Assembly (NCBI GenBank): GCA_009746045.1
Contig: RPFO01002272.1
Span: 95,001 to 122,500 of the forward strand
DNA: 27,500 nt
Direction of reading: 5' to 3'
Source: Mesostigma viride
Lineage: Eukaryota > Streptophyta > Mesostigmatophyceae > Mesostigmatales > Mesostigmataceae
The notes below the pieces were generated by a model. That model was not told the origin of the DNA and did no database searches. It saw only the letters and a program-made list of their open reading frames with translations. Positions 1-11,008 of this stretch are shown piece after piece. The first letter of the stretch is position 1; each line of letters starts with the position of its first letter. Made by a program: the position numbers and the translations under genes.

Positions 1-370
1 AGATGCCCCATGCCCCAGGGCGCCGCTCGTAAGCGCTTAGGCAATATTAACGTTTTGCATCTGTTCTTCCATGGATTTGCCACACCTCTGGTATCACCTC
101 TGGTATCTGCAGCCAGGCCCGGCCCGGCTCCACGCATGAGAAAATCCCTGGTGCTGTTAACACCCGGACTTGAAATTGCGCCACTGTTGTCATTTCCCTC
201 ACTGTTGTCGTCTGTTGTCTGTTTCTAGCGAATTGCCATCTATGTTGGATGTTCCTATGCTTTATTTATTATCAGCCCAAAGTGCCCGCCCCCTTCCTTT
301 ATATCAGTTCCTTTAAGTGGCATCGCAGGATGCTCTACATCATCGTTTTGCAAAAGTGATTGCCCACCCT

Positions 371-565
371 TGCCACCCACCACCCATCACCCACCACCCA
401 CCACCCATCACCCATCACCCATCACCCATCACCCATCATTCATCACCCATCACCCATCACCCATCACCCATCACCCATCACCCATCACCCATCACCCATC
501 ACCCATCACCCATCACCCATCACCCATCACCCATCACCCATCACCCATCACCCATCACCCATCAT
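371..565. repeat. Heptamer microsatellite (CCCATCA)n
   Basis: About 25 near-perfect tandem copies of a 7-bp unit, slightly degenerate at the left edge. The array lies in the intron before the first visible hydratase exon. On the - strand the unit gives runs of GGG spaced by four bases, a G-quadruplex-compatible pattern. It passes directly into the related TTCATCC array. Confidence 0.95.
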
Positions 566-1337
566 CCTTTATCCTTTATCCTTCATCCTTCATCCTTCAT
601 CCTTCATCCTTCATCCTTCATCCTTCATCCTTCATCCTTCATCCTTCATCCTTCATCCTTCATCCTTCATCCTTCATCCTTCATCCTTCATCCTTCATCC
701 TTCATCCTTCATCCTTCATCCTTCATCCTTCTTCCTTCATCCTTCATCCTTCATCCTTCATCCTTCATCCTTCATCCTTCATCCTTCATCCTTCATCCTT
801 CATCCTTCATCCTTCATCCTTCATCCTTCATCCTTCATCCTTCATCCTTCATCCTTCATCCTTCATCCTTCATCCTTCATCCTTCATCCTTCAACCTTTG
901 TCCTTCATCCTTCATCCTTCATCCTTCATCCTTCATCCTTCATCCTTCATCCTTCATCCTTCATCCTTCATCCTTCATCCTTCATCCTTCATCCTTCATC
1001 CTTCATCCTTCATCCTTCATCCTTCATCCTTCATCCTTCATCCTTCATCCTTCATCCTTCATCCTTCATCCTTCATCCTTCATCCTTCATCCTTCATCCT
1101 TCATCCTTCATCCTTCATCCTTCATCCTTCATCCTTCATCCTTCATCCTTCATCCTTCCTCCTTCGTCCTTCATCCTTCATCCTTCATCCTTCATCCTTC
1201 ATCCTTCGTCCTTCATCCTTCACCCTTCATCCTTCATCCTTCATCCTTCATCCTTCATCCTTCATCCTTCACCCTTCATCCTTCATCCTTCACCCTTCAC
1301 CCTTCATCCTTCATCCTTCATCCTTCAACCTTTGTCC
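566..1337. repeat. Heptamer microsatellite (TTCATCC)n
   Basis: Roughly 110 copies of a pyrimidine-rich 7-bp unit with scattered single-base variants, for example around 891-900 and 1159-1170. The unit differs from the preceding CCCATCA array by two substitutions when aligned in register, so one array probably arose from the other. It ends about 30 bases before the acceptor at 1366-1367 and so acts as a greatly extended polypyrimidine tract. Three frames stay open through it, giving artefactual ORFs. Confidence 0.95.
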
Positions 1338-1367
1338 TTCCTCCTTCCTCCTCCATCACCACCACAG

Positions 1368-4300
1368 GAGCTCCCCATGGCCACCATCGCTGCCATCGAG
1401 GGCCACGCGCTGGGGGGTGGCCTGGAGCTGGCGCTGGCGTGCGACCTGCGCGTGGCAAGTAAGTTTCATCCCATATCTATCCTATTCGATTCTTGTCATC
1501 CTAGACACGCAGCACACGGTCTATCTAGAGGAACTCCCTTGTCCCCACGCATGTCCACCCCACACGCGCAGCACACGGTTTCATCTCCTGTCCCCACACG
1601 CGCAGCACACGGTTTCATCTCCTGTCCCCACACGCGCAGCACACGGTTTCATCTCCTGTCCCCACACGCGCAGCACACGGTTTCATCCCCACACGCGCAG
1701 CACACGGTTTCATCCCCTGTCCCCACACGCGCAGCACACGGTTTCATCCCCTGTCCCCACACGCGCAGCACACGGTTTCATCTCCTGTCCCCACACGCGC
1801 AGCACACGGTTTCATCCCCTGTCCCCACACGCGCAGCACACGGTTTCATCTCCTGTCCCCACACGCGCAGCACACGGTTTCATCCCCTGTCCCCACACGC
1901 GCAGCACACGGTTTCATCCCCTGTCCCCACACGCGCAGCACACGGTTTCATCCCCTGTCCCCACACGCGCAGCACACGGTTTCATCTCCTGTCCCCACAC
2001 GCGCAGCGCACGGTTTCATCTCCTGTCCCCACACGCGCAGCACACGGTTTCATCTCCTGTCCCCACACGCGCAGCACACGGTTTCATCCCCTGTCCCCAC
2101 ACGCGCAGCACACGGTTTCATCTCCTGTCCCCACACGCGCAGCACACGGTTTCATCCCCTGTCCCCACACGCGCAGCACACGGTTTCATCTCCTGTCCCC
2201 ACACGCGCAGCACACGGTTTCATCTCCTGTCCCCACACGCGCAGCACACGGTTTCATCTCCTGTCCCCACACGCGCAGCACACGGTTTCATCCCCTGTCC
2301 CCACACGCGCAGCACACGGTTTCATCTCCTGTCCCCACACGCGCAGCACACGGTTTCATCTCCTGTCCCCACACGCGCAGCACACGGTTTCATCTCCTGT
2401 CCCCACACGCGCAGCACACGGTTTCATCTCCTGTCCCCACACGCGCAGCACACGGTTTCATCTCCTGTCCCCACACGCGCAGCACACGGTTTCATCTCCT
2501 GTCCCCACACGCGCAGCACACGGTTTCATCTCCTGTCCCCACACGCGCAGCACACGGTTTCATCCCCACACGCGCAGCACACGGTTTCATCTCCTGTCCC
2601 CACACGCGCAGCACACGGTTTCATCTCCTGTCCCCACACGCGCAGCACACGGTTTCATCTCCTGTCCCCACACGCGCAGCACACGGTTTCATCCCCTGTC
2701 CCCACACGCGCAGCACACGGTTTCATCTCCTGTCCCCACACGCGCAGCACACGGTTTCATCTCCTGTCCCCACACGCGCAGCACACGGTTTCATCCCCTG
2801 TCCCCACACGCGCAGCACACGGTTTCATCTCCTGTCCCCACACGCGCAGCACACGGTTTCATCCCCTGTCCCCACACGCGCAGCACACGGTTTCATCCCC
2901 TGTCCCCACACGCGCAGCACACGGTTTCATCCCCTGTCCCCACACGCGCAGCACACGGTTTCATCTCCTGTCCCCACACGCGCAGCACACGGTTTCATCC
3001 CCTGTCCCCACACGCGCAGCACACGGTTTCATCTCCTGTCCCCACACGCGCAGCACACGGTTTCATCCCCACACGCGCAGCACACGGTTTCATCTCCTGT
3101 CCCCACACGCGCAGCACACGGTTTCATCTCCTGTCCCCACACGCGCAGCACACGGTTTCATCTCCTGTCCCCACACGCGCAGCACACGGTTTCATCCCCT
3201 GTCCCCACACGCGCAGCACACGGTTTCATCTCCTGTCCCCACACGCGCAGCACACGGTTTCATCCCCTGTCCCCACACGCGCAGCACACGGTTTCATCTC
3301 CTGTCCCCACACGCGCAGCACACGGTTTCATCTCCTGTCCCCACACGCGCAGCACACGGTTTCATCCCCTGTCCCCACACGCGCAGCACACGGTTTCATC
3401 TCCTGTCCCCACACGCGCAGCACACGGTTTCATCTCCTGTCCCCACACGCGCAGCACACGGTTTCATCCCCTGTCCCCACACGCGCAGCACACGGTTTCA
3501 TCTCCTGTCCCCACACGCGCAGCACACGGTTTCATCTCCTGTCCCCACACGCGCAGCACACGGTTTCATCTCCTGTCCCCACACGCGCAGCACACGGTTT
3601 CATCTCCTGTCCCCACACGCGCAGCACACGGTTTCATCCCCTGTCCCCACACGCGCAGCACACGGTTTCATCTCCTGTCCCCACACGCGCAGCACACGGT
3701 TTCATCCCCTGTCCCCACACGCGCAGCACACGGTTTCATCCCCTGTCCCCACACGCGCAGCACACGGTTTCATCTCCTGTCCCCACACGCGCAGCACACG
3801 GTTTCATCTCCTGTCCCCACACGCGCAGCACACGGTTTCATCTCCTGTCCCCACACGCGCAGCACACGGTTTCATCCCCACACGCGCAGCACACGGTTTC
3901 ATCTCCTGTCCCCACACGCGCAGCACACGGTTTCATCCCCTGTCCCCACACGCGCAGCACACGGTTTCATCTCCTGTCCCCACACGCGCAGCACACGGTT
4001 TCATCCCCACACGCGCAGCACACGGTTTCATCTCCTGTCCCCACACGCGCAGCACACGGTTTCATCCCCTGTCCCCACACGCGCAGCACACGGTTTCATC
4101 CCCTGTCCCCACACGCGCAGCACACGGTTTCATCCCCACACGCGCAGCACACGGTTTCATGTCTACCCTGTAATGTAGTGACCCTTTCAAGCAATGGAGT
4201 ATGTGGCTTCATCATTATGGTGAATACGTCTGCCTAGTGTTCGTATGTGGCTTCATCATTATTGGTGAATACGTCTGCCTAGTGTTCGTATGTGGCTTCA

Positions 4301-7300
4301 TCCTTATTGGTGAATACGTCTGCCTAGTGTTCGTGCGGGCGTCCTTGCTGACGAGGTTGGGTTCCAGCACTCAAATCCTGGCCATGTGCGTGGGTAAGCA
4401 TAACACCCCTACCAGTAGTAAACTGCCTAGTACCGCAGTAGCCTGATAGCGTACTATGTGTTTTCAATTTCAAAGGCCTCTTTGACATCATTGCAACTGT
4501 CAACACAGATGAACGTTGTGTGCATTGCATTGGCCCCTGAGTGGAGCGAGGCCAAGCTGTGGGGGAGGGTTGATCATCTCCTCTGATGTGTAGATCATGG
4601 CTGGTGAGTGCCCCCCTTGAACAGCGTTTGCAAGGCACATTTTGACAGTGGTTGTTTACCTGACACATATCATACCTGGTACGGTTGGGTCCAACCTGTC
4701 TGTCTTGGTGCCCAGGCAAGGGTGCGCGGCTAGGACTGCCAGAGACCAGTTTGGCAATCATTCCTGGGTACGTTCTGGTCAACATCGCGCCCTTTTGTGC
4801 TTTATTTCCTGGATTGTGAAGGATTATACATCATCGTTCATCGCTCATCGGGGAAGACGGTTTGGGGTCATGCGGTGCTTTGCTGATTGGTCGGCTTGTC
4901 AACAAGAGCGGCAATTCTGCTGCAAACCTGTGGTTTGCATGTGCGGTTTATGTTTAGGGGCTCATGCTGGGTTTGGGAAGGGCCATCTCGCGCTGATGTG
5001 GTTGCCATTCTCTAGGTTTTAGTCGCATCCCTGTGTTCATTTCCATGCGGTCGCTGCCAAGAGCCTTTGTAGTCTCGCTCTGGATGAAATCCATAAGTTC
5101 ACACGGGTACCGGACATAGTGCTGGATGGGGCGCCTGAAGGGAAAGATGTTTGCAATAGCAGCTGCTGCTGTTGCAGCAAGGCATGGTAACATAGTAAGG
5201 GAAGGGCTGAGATGTATCACTGCAGACTTTGGTCACGGGCAGCTGCTCCAGGCCCTCAGCCAGTCAGCCATATAGACCGGTACGGGTATAACTTTCTGAC
5301 AGGCGAGTGAGCAGTTGCGATTTAGAATGACCATGATCATCTCGGTGCCGGTGTGTGGGAGCGCCCTTCACAATGGCATCTCACCCCGCCCAGCAACATG
5401 CCAGGCCGTGACAACCCCGCTCAAGTGTTGACCCCATTACGCGACGCTCAAGCCGACTGACTACCATGCCTATCTCTCTTGCATGTCTCATGGTGTGCAC
5501 ATGTTTTGCGCATGCACGGGCCCACGGGACCCGTTGTGCCACCACGCGTCATGGGGTGGCGATCGGGCGCTACGATTGATCGCTGGCCTGCCACGTCGCA
5601 GCGCGGGCGGCACGCAGCGGCTGCCCCGACTGATCGGCGTATCCAAGGCCAAGGAGATGATTTTTACGGGCGCTATCGTGGACGGCGTGGGGGCGGCCAG
5701 CATCGGTGGGTGTGCGATACCTCTCCCTGGGCCCCCTCTCTCTCTTGTCCCCCCCCCCCCCCAATCCGTCCCCTTTCTTTCTTTCCCCCTTCTTCGCTCC
5801 CCCTCTCTGTAAGCCTCCACACCAAGACTTCCATGGAAACGATTCTCATGGGCATTGTCAGGAGCTCATCTGGGCCTGTTTGTATGCCGTCCTGTACACC
5901 AGGAGTGAGCGCGTGCATCATGGGATGGGGAGACCGGCTAAACTGATAGCGGCCACGGGAAGAGATGCTCAGAAAAGACACTTTACACTTTTCCTGTTGC
6001 TACCGTGGGACTCGGCTGATGTTACCACGAAACTTAAAACGTGATTGACACTTAATCTATTTTCTAAGTTCATATTCGTGGCGTGTGGACCCTAGTCGAA
6101 CAGCCAGCACAGATGAAGGGTGGCCAAGCTGGTCTGGGGAAACAATTTTGGGACACCTTGACGTTAACATACAACAACATGTTTGTGTTGTTTAAGGAGT
6201 GAGCAGGATATTTTGGCAAGGGTGGTTGAGATGGGCATGATACGACAGTAAATGCAGGTTATATGGTGGAGGTTCCAAACTGTCGATAAGGAACGCCCTG
6301 CTGATGGCACCATGTCTGGGCACAGGGTGAGTGGAAGATCGGATGCCGTATATCGGGACAGATATATCAAAGTTTGGCATGGCACTGTCATAGAGTGTGC
6401 GTACATTCAGTTCACAACCCATCGCATGCATAGCTACGATAGCATTTCTATTGACTCTATTTATGCTGTAAGGCTTCGCCGGATCATGCTATAAGCCATG
6501 CACTGGCCTCCATTCCGCCATCGTCGTAAGCTTCTTTCATTATGAGGATAAAGACCAGGGTGGCAGGGTCACCCTACTCATGCTGCCTCAGCTTTCCCCT
6601 TCTTGGCCCGTGCTTGCTCTCTTTGGGGCGAACTGCACTCTCTTCGCCAGGCCTGGTCGATGACTGTGTGGATGACGGCAAGGCGTATGAGCGTGCGCTG
6701 CTGCTCGCTCAAGCCATCCTCCCAAGGGTATGCCCTATACTATGTGGATGGACACTTTTCCATGTGGCAGTCTCTCCGCTTCCTGCCAAGCTATTGCTGT
6801 CAGCTATTGTAAAACTTGGCCAGAGTTTGTTGGCAAAGCCAGGCAGCAACGCGTGTTGGGCGCTCACTCTATCTCTACACTTCCCATAATACAGTGGCGG
6901 CTGATGGGTATGTGCTGCAGTCCTTTTGTCACACCAGGTCGCAAACTCTCAGTGAGGGGGGTTATTTCTCAAGGCCTTGCAACTGCTGTGCATGTGCTCC
7001 ATCGTGTCATTTGGCCATGAGCAGCGGACCCACTATTTTGACATAGTTATAGACCACCGCGAACATGAAAGCATCCCTACCATGCATGCGTAACATGGAA
7101 ACGATGCACCCGCAGGTGCAGCGCATCATATGATTTGAATGTTGTAGGCTTGTTATAGGCTGCATGACTCATCATGTGCTGCAGGTTTAGATCATTTGCC
7201 AGATATGCGTCGTGTTCTTTGGCAGCACAGATAATCGGTCTAACCCGCAGCCCTTTGTATAGTTACTAACAAGCAGTTTGGGCAACATCCATGCCATGTT

Positions 7301-7712
7301 TGCATGGTAAGTGGCTTTATCGTTAGTGCCTCTCAAAGTATAAGTGTGACCTACAGATATCTTTGTCAACATTGTTAGAACTTTTTCTAGGTTGCGCGTT
7401 GGTGATTTATGGTGGGGTAGAAGCCAATTTCCTTCCCTTGATTGTGCCTGTACTCGTGGCTTGGCCTAACCATGACATTTTACGGCATGTGTGTAATTTG
7501 GAATGCGCGTTAATGATTGGCTCGAGTGTCTACAGGGGCCAATCGCAGTGCGAATGGCAAAGCAAGCAATACAACGGGGGATGAACCTACCCTTAAACGA
7601 CGGCCTGCAAGTTGAAGCAACCTGCTACTCAGAGGTTTTGCAAAGCAAGGACCGCATTGAAGGGCTGAAAGCATTCTCAGAAAAGCGGCTTCCCGTCTAC
7701 ACAGGAAAATAG
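1368..7712 (+). CDS. Crotonase-family hydratase, methylglutaconyl-CoA/enoyl-CoA hydratase-like (3' five exons; 5' end outside window)
   Basis: Exons 1368-1458, 4716-4767, 5602-5705, 6651-6727 and 7536-7712 (TAG) join in phase to 166 residues. Donors are GTAAGT, GTACGT, GTGGGT and GTATGC; every acceptor is AG. The product carries the crotonase core. The first exon has [19 protein letters not shown], which holds the first oxyanion-hole glycine. The second has [15 protein letters not shown] and the third [19 protein letters not shown], together forming the second oxyanion loop. Both glutamates used for water addition in enoyl-CoA hydratases are kept (the E of LPE and of KAKEM). The tail [21 protein letters not shown] is typical of the plant and AUH-type branch. 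The family hydrates 2-enoyl-CoAs or 3-methylglutaconyl-CoA (leucine breakdown), usually in mitochondria. The substrate is inferred from resemblance only. The missing N-terminal half, roughly 90 core residues plus any targeting peptide, must lie upstream of 1368. I found no convincing earlier exon in 1-1367. Confidence 0.9.
1559..4160. repeat. 34-bp minisatellite, about 75-78 copies, in hydratase intron
   Basis: The unit runs from CACACGCGCAGCACACGG through TTTCATCTCCTGTCCC, 34 bp in all. Copies are almost identical. Two variants dominate and differ at one base (TCATCTCCTG against TCATCCCCTG). A third, 27-bp form lacks 7 bp (TTTCATCCCCACACG), for example near 1680, 2563, 3063, 3873, 4003 and 4132. 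A degenerate founder-like unit sits at about 1502-1558. Because the unit has no stop in any frame and 34 is not a multiple of 3, all three + frames stay open. The array lies wholly within the intron 1459-4715. Confidence 0.95.
4200..4334. repeat. 44/45-bp tandem triplication in hydratase intron
   Basis: Three direct copies begin at 4201, 4245 and 4290 with ATGTGGCTTCATC and end with CTGCCTAGTGTTCG. The first copy lacks one T. The block starts just after the 34-bp minisatellite ends and lies about 380 bases before the next exon. Confidence 0.9.
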
Positions 7713-8400
7713 ATTAATGGACATGTCTCCACCCCGCGGGTCCCGATAATTACGGAAGCGTCAACCCATGGTACTCTGCGAGTTAAGGAGGGAAGGGGTC
7801 CTAGCTTCTCTCACTGCCTGGCCTGGGGGCAGGGCGGCAGGCCATAGAGTGCTCTTTATGCATCATGCATGGCGCATCCAGGCGCAACTGTGGGTGCAAT
7901 AAGACGCTGCGTTGGCAAACAGCTATATGTGTACATATGCCACAAGGCTCCACATTTCTAACTCCAATATCCACCGATCCAAACGCAGATAAGATCGATG
8001 ACGGTGCCGGCCCAGGCCCGAGCTGCGAATTGGTCCAGGTTTGAAGCAGCTAGCTATATAGATTTCTAGGCCGGCGTTGCCGAAAATATACATAATTTCC
8101 TAATTGCCACCCTACCAGCCAGCTAGCTGCTGATCGAATTGGATCTGTCCAAGCTCTTTATCCGGAAGGGGCTCGTGTACCCGGGCACCGGGCGGCCCCC
8201 ACATGCCGGAGGACATGCATGCAAATGCATGTGGTGGATCCAGCACAAGATGCGCGGGAAACACCTTCCCCATTCACTAGGGACAAGGCAAAGTACGAAT
8301 TCCCTTGCGCGATTAGAACTGCCGGTTTACCTTCATGACTCCGGCCTTCAGGCATGCGCGATGCAAGGATGACCGCGCTGTGGACCCTCCATTGACTCAT
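7713..8400. other. Intergenic stretch downstream of hydratase gene
   Basis: No coding region is supported here. About 7785-7905 is a diverged copy of a segment at about 21785-21905 (shared GCTTCTCTCACTGCCT and CAACTGTGGGTGCAA). Both copies lie shortly after the stop codon of a gene. The remainder shows nothing I recognise. Confidence 0.5.
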
Positions 8401-8407
8401 GCACTAG

Positions 8408-8577
8408 CTAGGCTCTGCTTATTAACTCCCACATGCATCCTGGTAGCTGAATGGATGACATGCAGGCTTATGAATTGATTCTATAGGCTCTGCTTATTAA
8501 TCCTGTAGGCTCTGCTTATTCATTAATTCCCACATCCTGGTCGCTGAATGGATGACATGCAGCCTTACGAATTCGTC
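8408..8577. repeat. Imperfect ~95-bp tandem duplication
   Basis: The segment starting TAGGCTCTGCTTATTAA at 8409 recurs from about 8505. Both copies continue through CTGAATGGATGACATGCAG and a GAATT-containing end, with small indels. A short extra piece of the start motif lies between them at about 8485. Confidence 0.8.
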
Positions 8578-8796
8578 CAGCAGGTGCTGCTCAGCAGCAT
8601 CGTGAAGCGAACGTTGTGGCCGGCCCTTCCTCAGCCTAGCCATGCAAGCTCAATGATGTCCAGACAAGCCCAAATATTTGGTCCAAGCTGGTGGGGTGCC
8701 GTGTATGGGCCGGTACGTACCTGTATCAAGGGGACATTGTCAAAGATATCGACTACAAACCCCAAAGTACTGTGGGTCCTAGGAAATAGATAAAGC

Positions 8797-8868
8797 ATTA
8801 ATTAATTAATTAATTAATTAATTAATTAATTAATTAATTAATTAATTAATTAATTAATTAATTAATTA
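8797..8868. repeat. (TAAT)n microsatellite
   Basis: About 18 perfect tetramers at the left end of the foldback element. The right end has a shorter matching tract at about 9668-9686. Confidence 0.95.
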
Positions 8869-9026
8869 GGAACATAACTCCATTGGGAGTATATGTAGCA
8901 CATAGCCCAGAGAAGGGGCATATGGCCTATCATACATTCTAAGCTACTTCCTGCAAGGGTGGGAATGTAAACGACCCTTGCTCTAGGTGCACCAGGGCAC
9001 TTGCAGCCCCATGATCTTCAAGCTAT

Positions 9027-9235
9027 CAAAGAGACAACCAGCGCAGGCCAGAAATCGGGAGAATCCGGACCATGGTAGCTCGAGCCTGCCGTTATCTTTT
9101 CCGCGTTTTCGAGTCGTTCAGGATGATGAAGTTGAATGGTGATGGAAATGTGTATCCTTGTGCATTGAAATTATGGCTGGCTTACGTGTGGAGCGACTAG
9201 ATGACCTAGACGGTGGGGCCGGAAACATGCAGCGG
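9027..9235 (+). mobile_element. Dispersed repeat copy A (209-bp insertion with target-site duplication)
   Basis: The insertion is flanked by AAGCTAT at 9020-9026 and 9236-9242. The other arm of the surrounding foldback element has the sequence without the insert and a single AAGCTAT. The insert starts CAAAGAGACAACCAGCGCAGG and contains CCGGACCATGGTAGCTCGAG. It shares about 195 bp with copy C and shorter parts with five other copies in this window. There is no coding capacity. Confidence 0.85.
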
Positions 9236-9686
9236 AAGCTATGCCCAGCGAAGGGGGAGCCTGTCATGGGGGGGAAGATCAGCATAGCTAGACAAAAAAA
9301 CAAAAAAAAGGCATTTAATCATGCATTTAATCATGTACATGCGTGCCGATGATGTGCCATACTCAAGATGATGCCTAGCGTTATTTAGTTATATGCTGTG
9401 CCCATGCAGAGAGCTGCTCTCTGCTGAGATGTCACGCTCTAGCTTTTGTATAGCTATGATGATCTTCCCCCCCATGACAGGCTCCCCCTTCAGTTAGCTG
9501 GGCATAGCTTGATAGCTCATGGGGATGCAGGTGCCCTGGTGCACCTAGAGCAAGTGTTGTTTACATTCCCACTCTAGCTTGCAGGAAGTCGCTTAGAATG
9601 TATCATAGGCTCATATGCCCCTTCTCTGGGCTATGAGCTACATATACTCCCAACGGAGTTATGTTCCTAATTAATTAATTAATTAA

Positions 9687-10035
9687 TGGTAGGCATGTAG
9701 TTAGCATTTAAGATATTAGCCGATCGACCTTACTTGAGGCCTATATTTTTTACTAGCCATGTGGACATGTGCATGTACTTATTGCCGCCTTGGGGAGCCG
9801 TCCGGACTATCGGGGGCCGGATCGAATTCAGTGCTTCGTGGTCCCGGCCCCCGTGGGGCGCCGCGTATAACTAATTAGTACATTAATGGGGATCCGTAGA
9901 TCAATTACAGCTCACTCGCTGTGCACATATGGGCCGATACCCCCGCCCATGAACCATGCGCCACGCGGCCGGCCAGTATATGTTGCATGTGACGCAGCTA
10001 GTCTACGCACATGCAGTTGCCTTGGATATCATTAA
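9687..10035. other. Intergenic, no gene seen
   Basis: I see no open coding exon, RNA gene or repeat here that I can name. GC-rich patches (about 9785-9860) contain short internal inverted matches such as GGGGGCCGG and CCGGCCCCC. Confidence 0.4.
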
Positions 10036-10140
10036 GTGACAACTAGCGCATGCAGGCCAGATCCAAATCTGGAAAAATCCGGACCATGGTAGCTCGAGCC
10101 TGCTGCATGTTATCTTATCCGCGTTTGTCGAGTCGTCCAG
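10036..10140 (+). mobile_element. Dispersed repeat copy B (diverged)
   Basis: About 105 bases align with copy A from GACAAC through the TCCGGACCATGGTAGCTCGA core to CGAGTCGT, with several indels. It is the most diverged of the seven copies. Confidence 0.75.
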
Positions 10141-10301
10141 TTGCGTTGGATACGCATGCATGCTCTGGCTCATTCGGCATGTCTACATGTGTACAAAGCA
10201 CAGACAATGCCAACAAAACATAATGGTGCTTACCCCTAGACACTCCCGGCCAGTGGCCGGCTCGAAACACACGCCCTGATCATCAAGCAAGCTGTTTAAT
10301 T

Positions 10302-10498
10302 CCGGCCCCACCGTCTAGGTCATCTAGTCGCTCTACACGTAAGCCAGCCATAATTTCAATGCACAAGGCTACACATTTCCATCACCATTCATATTCATCA
10401 TCCTGAACGACTCGAACACGCGGACAAGATAACGGCAGGCTCGAGCTACCATGGTCCGGATTCTCCCGATTTCTGGCCTGCGCTGGTTGTCTCCTTGA
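10302..10498 (-). mobile_element. Dispersed repeat copy C (near full length, reverse)
   Basis: This is the reverse complement of 9027-9225 with few differences, from GGCCCCACCGTCTAGG to GGTTGTCTCCTTGA. Similarity to copy A stops at GGCCGGAA on the far side, giving a common unit of about 197-200 bp. Confidence 0.85.
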
Positions 10499-11008
10499 TA
10501 ATACATGTAAGTGCACATGTGCAAACAAGAGCAACGATGGTATCAATGTATGCCCAAACCAGTTATGGATTCCCACAACATTATAGAAAATGGTGCACAC
10601 ACTGATGCAGACCTTGCTATGGAGATTACGCGAGACAACTAATCTAATTGTCCACATGACTGAGAGAAAGGCGCCTACAGCCTCAGTTCAGACTTGACAC
10701 CTGGCAATCGTCCATGGTGTTCAGTGCCAAGCTGGCACACTTGCAGCATATCGCAGCATAGTGATTTGTCCAATATTGCCAACCGTTCCTCCAACAACAG
10801 CCCGAGGACGCCTAGGTGTCCTTTCTGGTTTCCATTTATGTACTAAATTTCAACAACTGCACATTTCTGCTGAGCAGCGGTGGCACACTTTGTCCATTGC
10901 CACGCGGACCTGGAGGAAGACTCCCAAGTTCCATCCATGAACCTCCGCCTGGTATGGTGCGCCATGTTCAGGCGCCTCATCAGGCCAAGTCTCTCGCGTG
11001 GTGACGAA
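10499..11008. other. Region downstream of Sm-G stop (its 3' UTR on the - strand), otherwise featureless
   Basis: The stretch lies immediately 3' of the - strand Sm-G coding end at 11009 and presumably includes its 3' UTR. No polyadenylation motif could be assigned with confidence and no exon is apparent. Confidence 0.4.

Larger units (their letters stand above)
8797..9686. mobile_element. Foldback (long inverted-repeat) element
   Basis: The left arm (8797-9293, excluding an insertion) and right arm (about 9440-9686) are reverse complements. Both outer ends carry (TAAT)n followed by AGGAACATAACTCC or its complement. They then share GGGAGTATATGTAGC, GAGAAGGGGCATATG, CTCTAGGTGCACCAGGGCAC, and further in GGGGGAGCCTGTCATGGG. 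The arms differ by scattered substitutions and small indels, so the element is not recent. About 147 bases separate them. No transposase is encoded, which fits a non-autonomous foldback or MITE-like element. The left arm carries a 209-bp insertion that the right arm lacks. Confidence 0.85.

Noticed and set aside
1-28. Upstream hydratase exon ending at GTAAGC (29-34)
   Set aside because: The in-phase residues do not resemble the family just before the GHALGGG exon.
1559-4160. CRISPR-like regular repeat array
   Set aside because: There are no unique spacers; units are head to tail, and the window is eukaryotic with spliced genes.
360-4178. Three overlapping open frames of up to about 1270 codons through the arrays
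   Set aside because: They are produced by repeat units without stops whose lengths (7 and 34 bp) cycle through all frames. A real hydratase exon with splice sites sits inside one of them.
4337-4393. Possible hydratase exon ([19 protein letters not shown] before GTAAGC)
   Set aside because: The resemblance is superficial and the phase does not match. The exon at 4716-4767 supplies [15 protein letters not shown] in perfect phase.
5479-5946. Open frames of 110-155 codons on both strands
   Set aside because: They overlap the real exon 5602-5705 in wrong frames and run through a poly-C tract.
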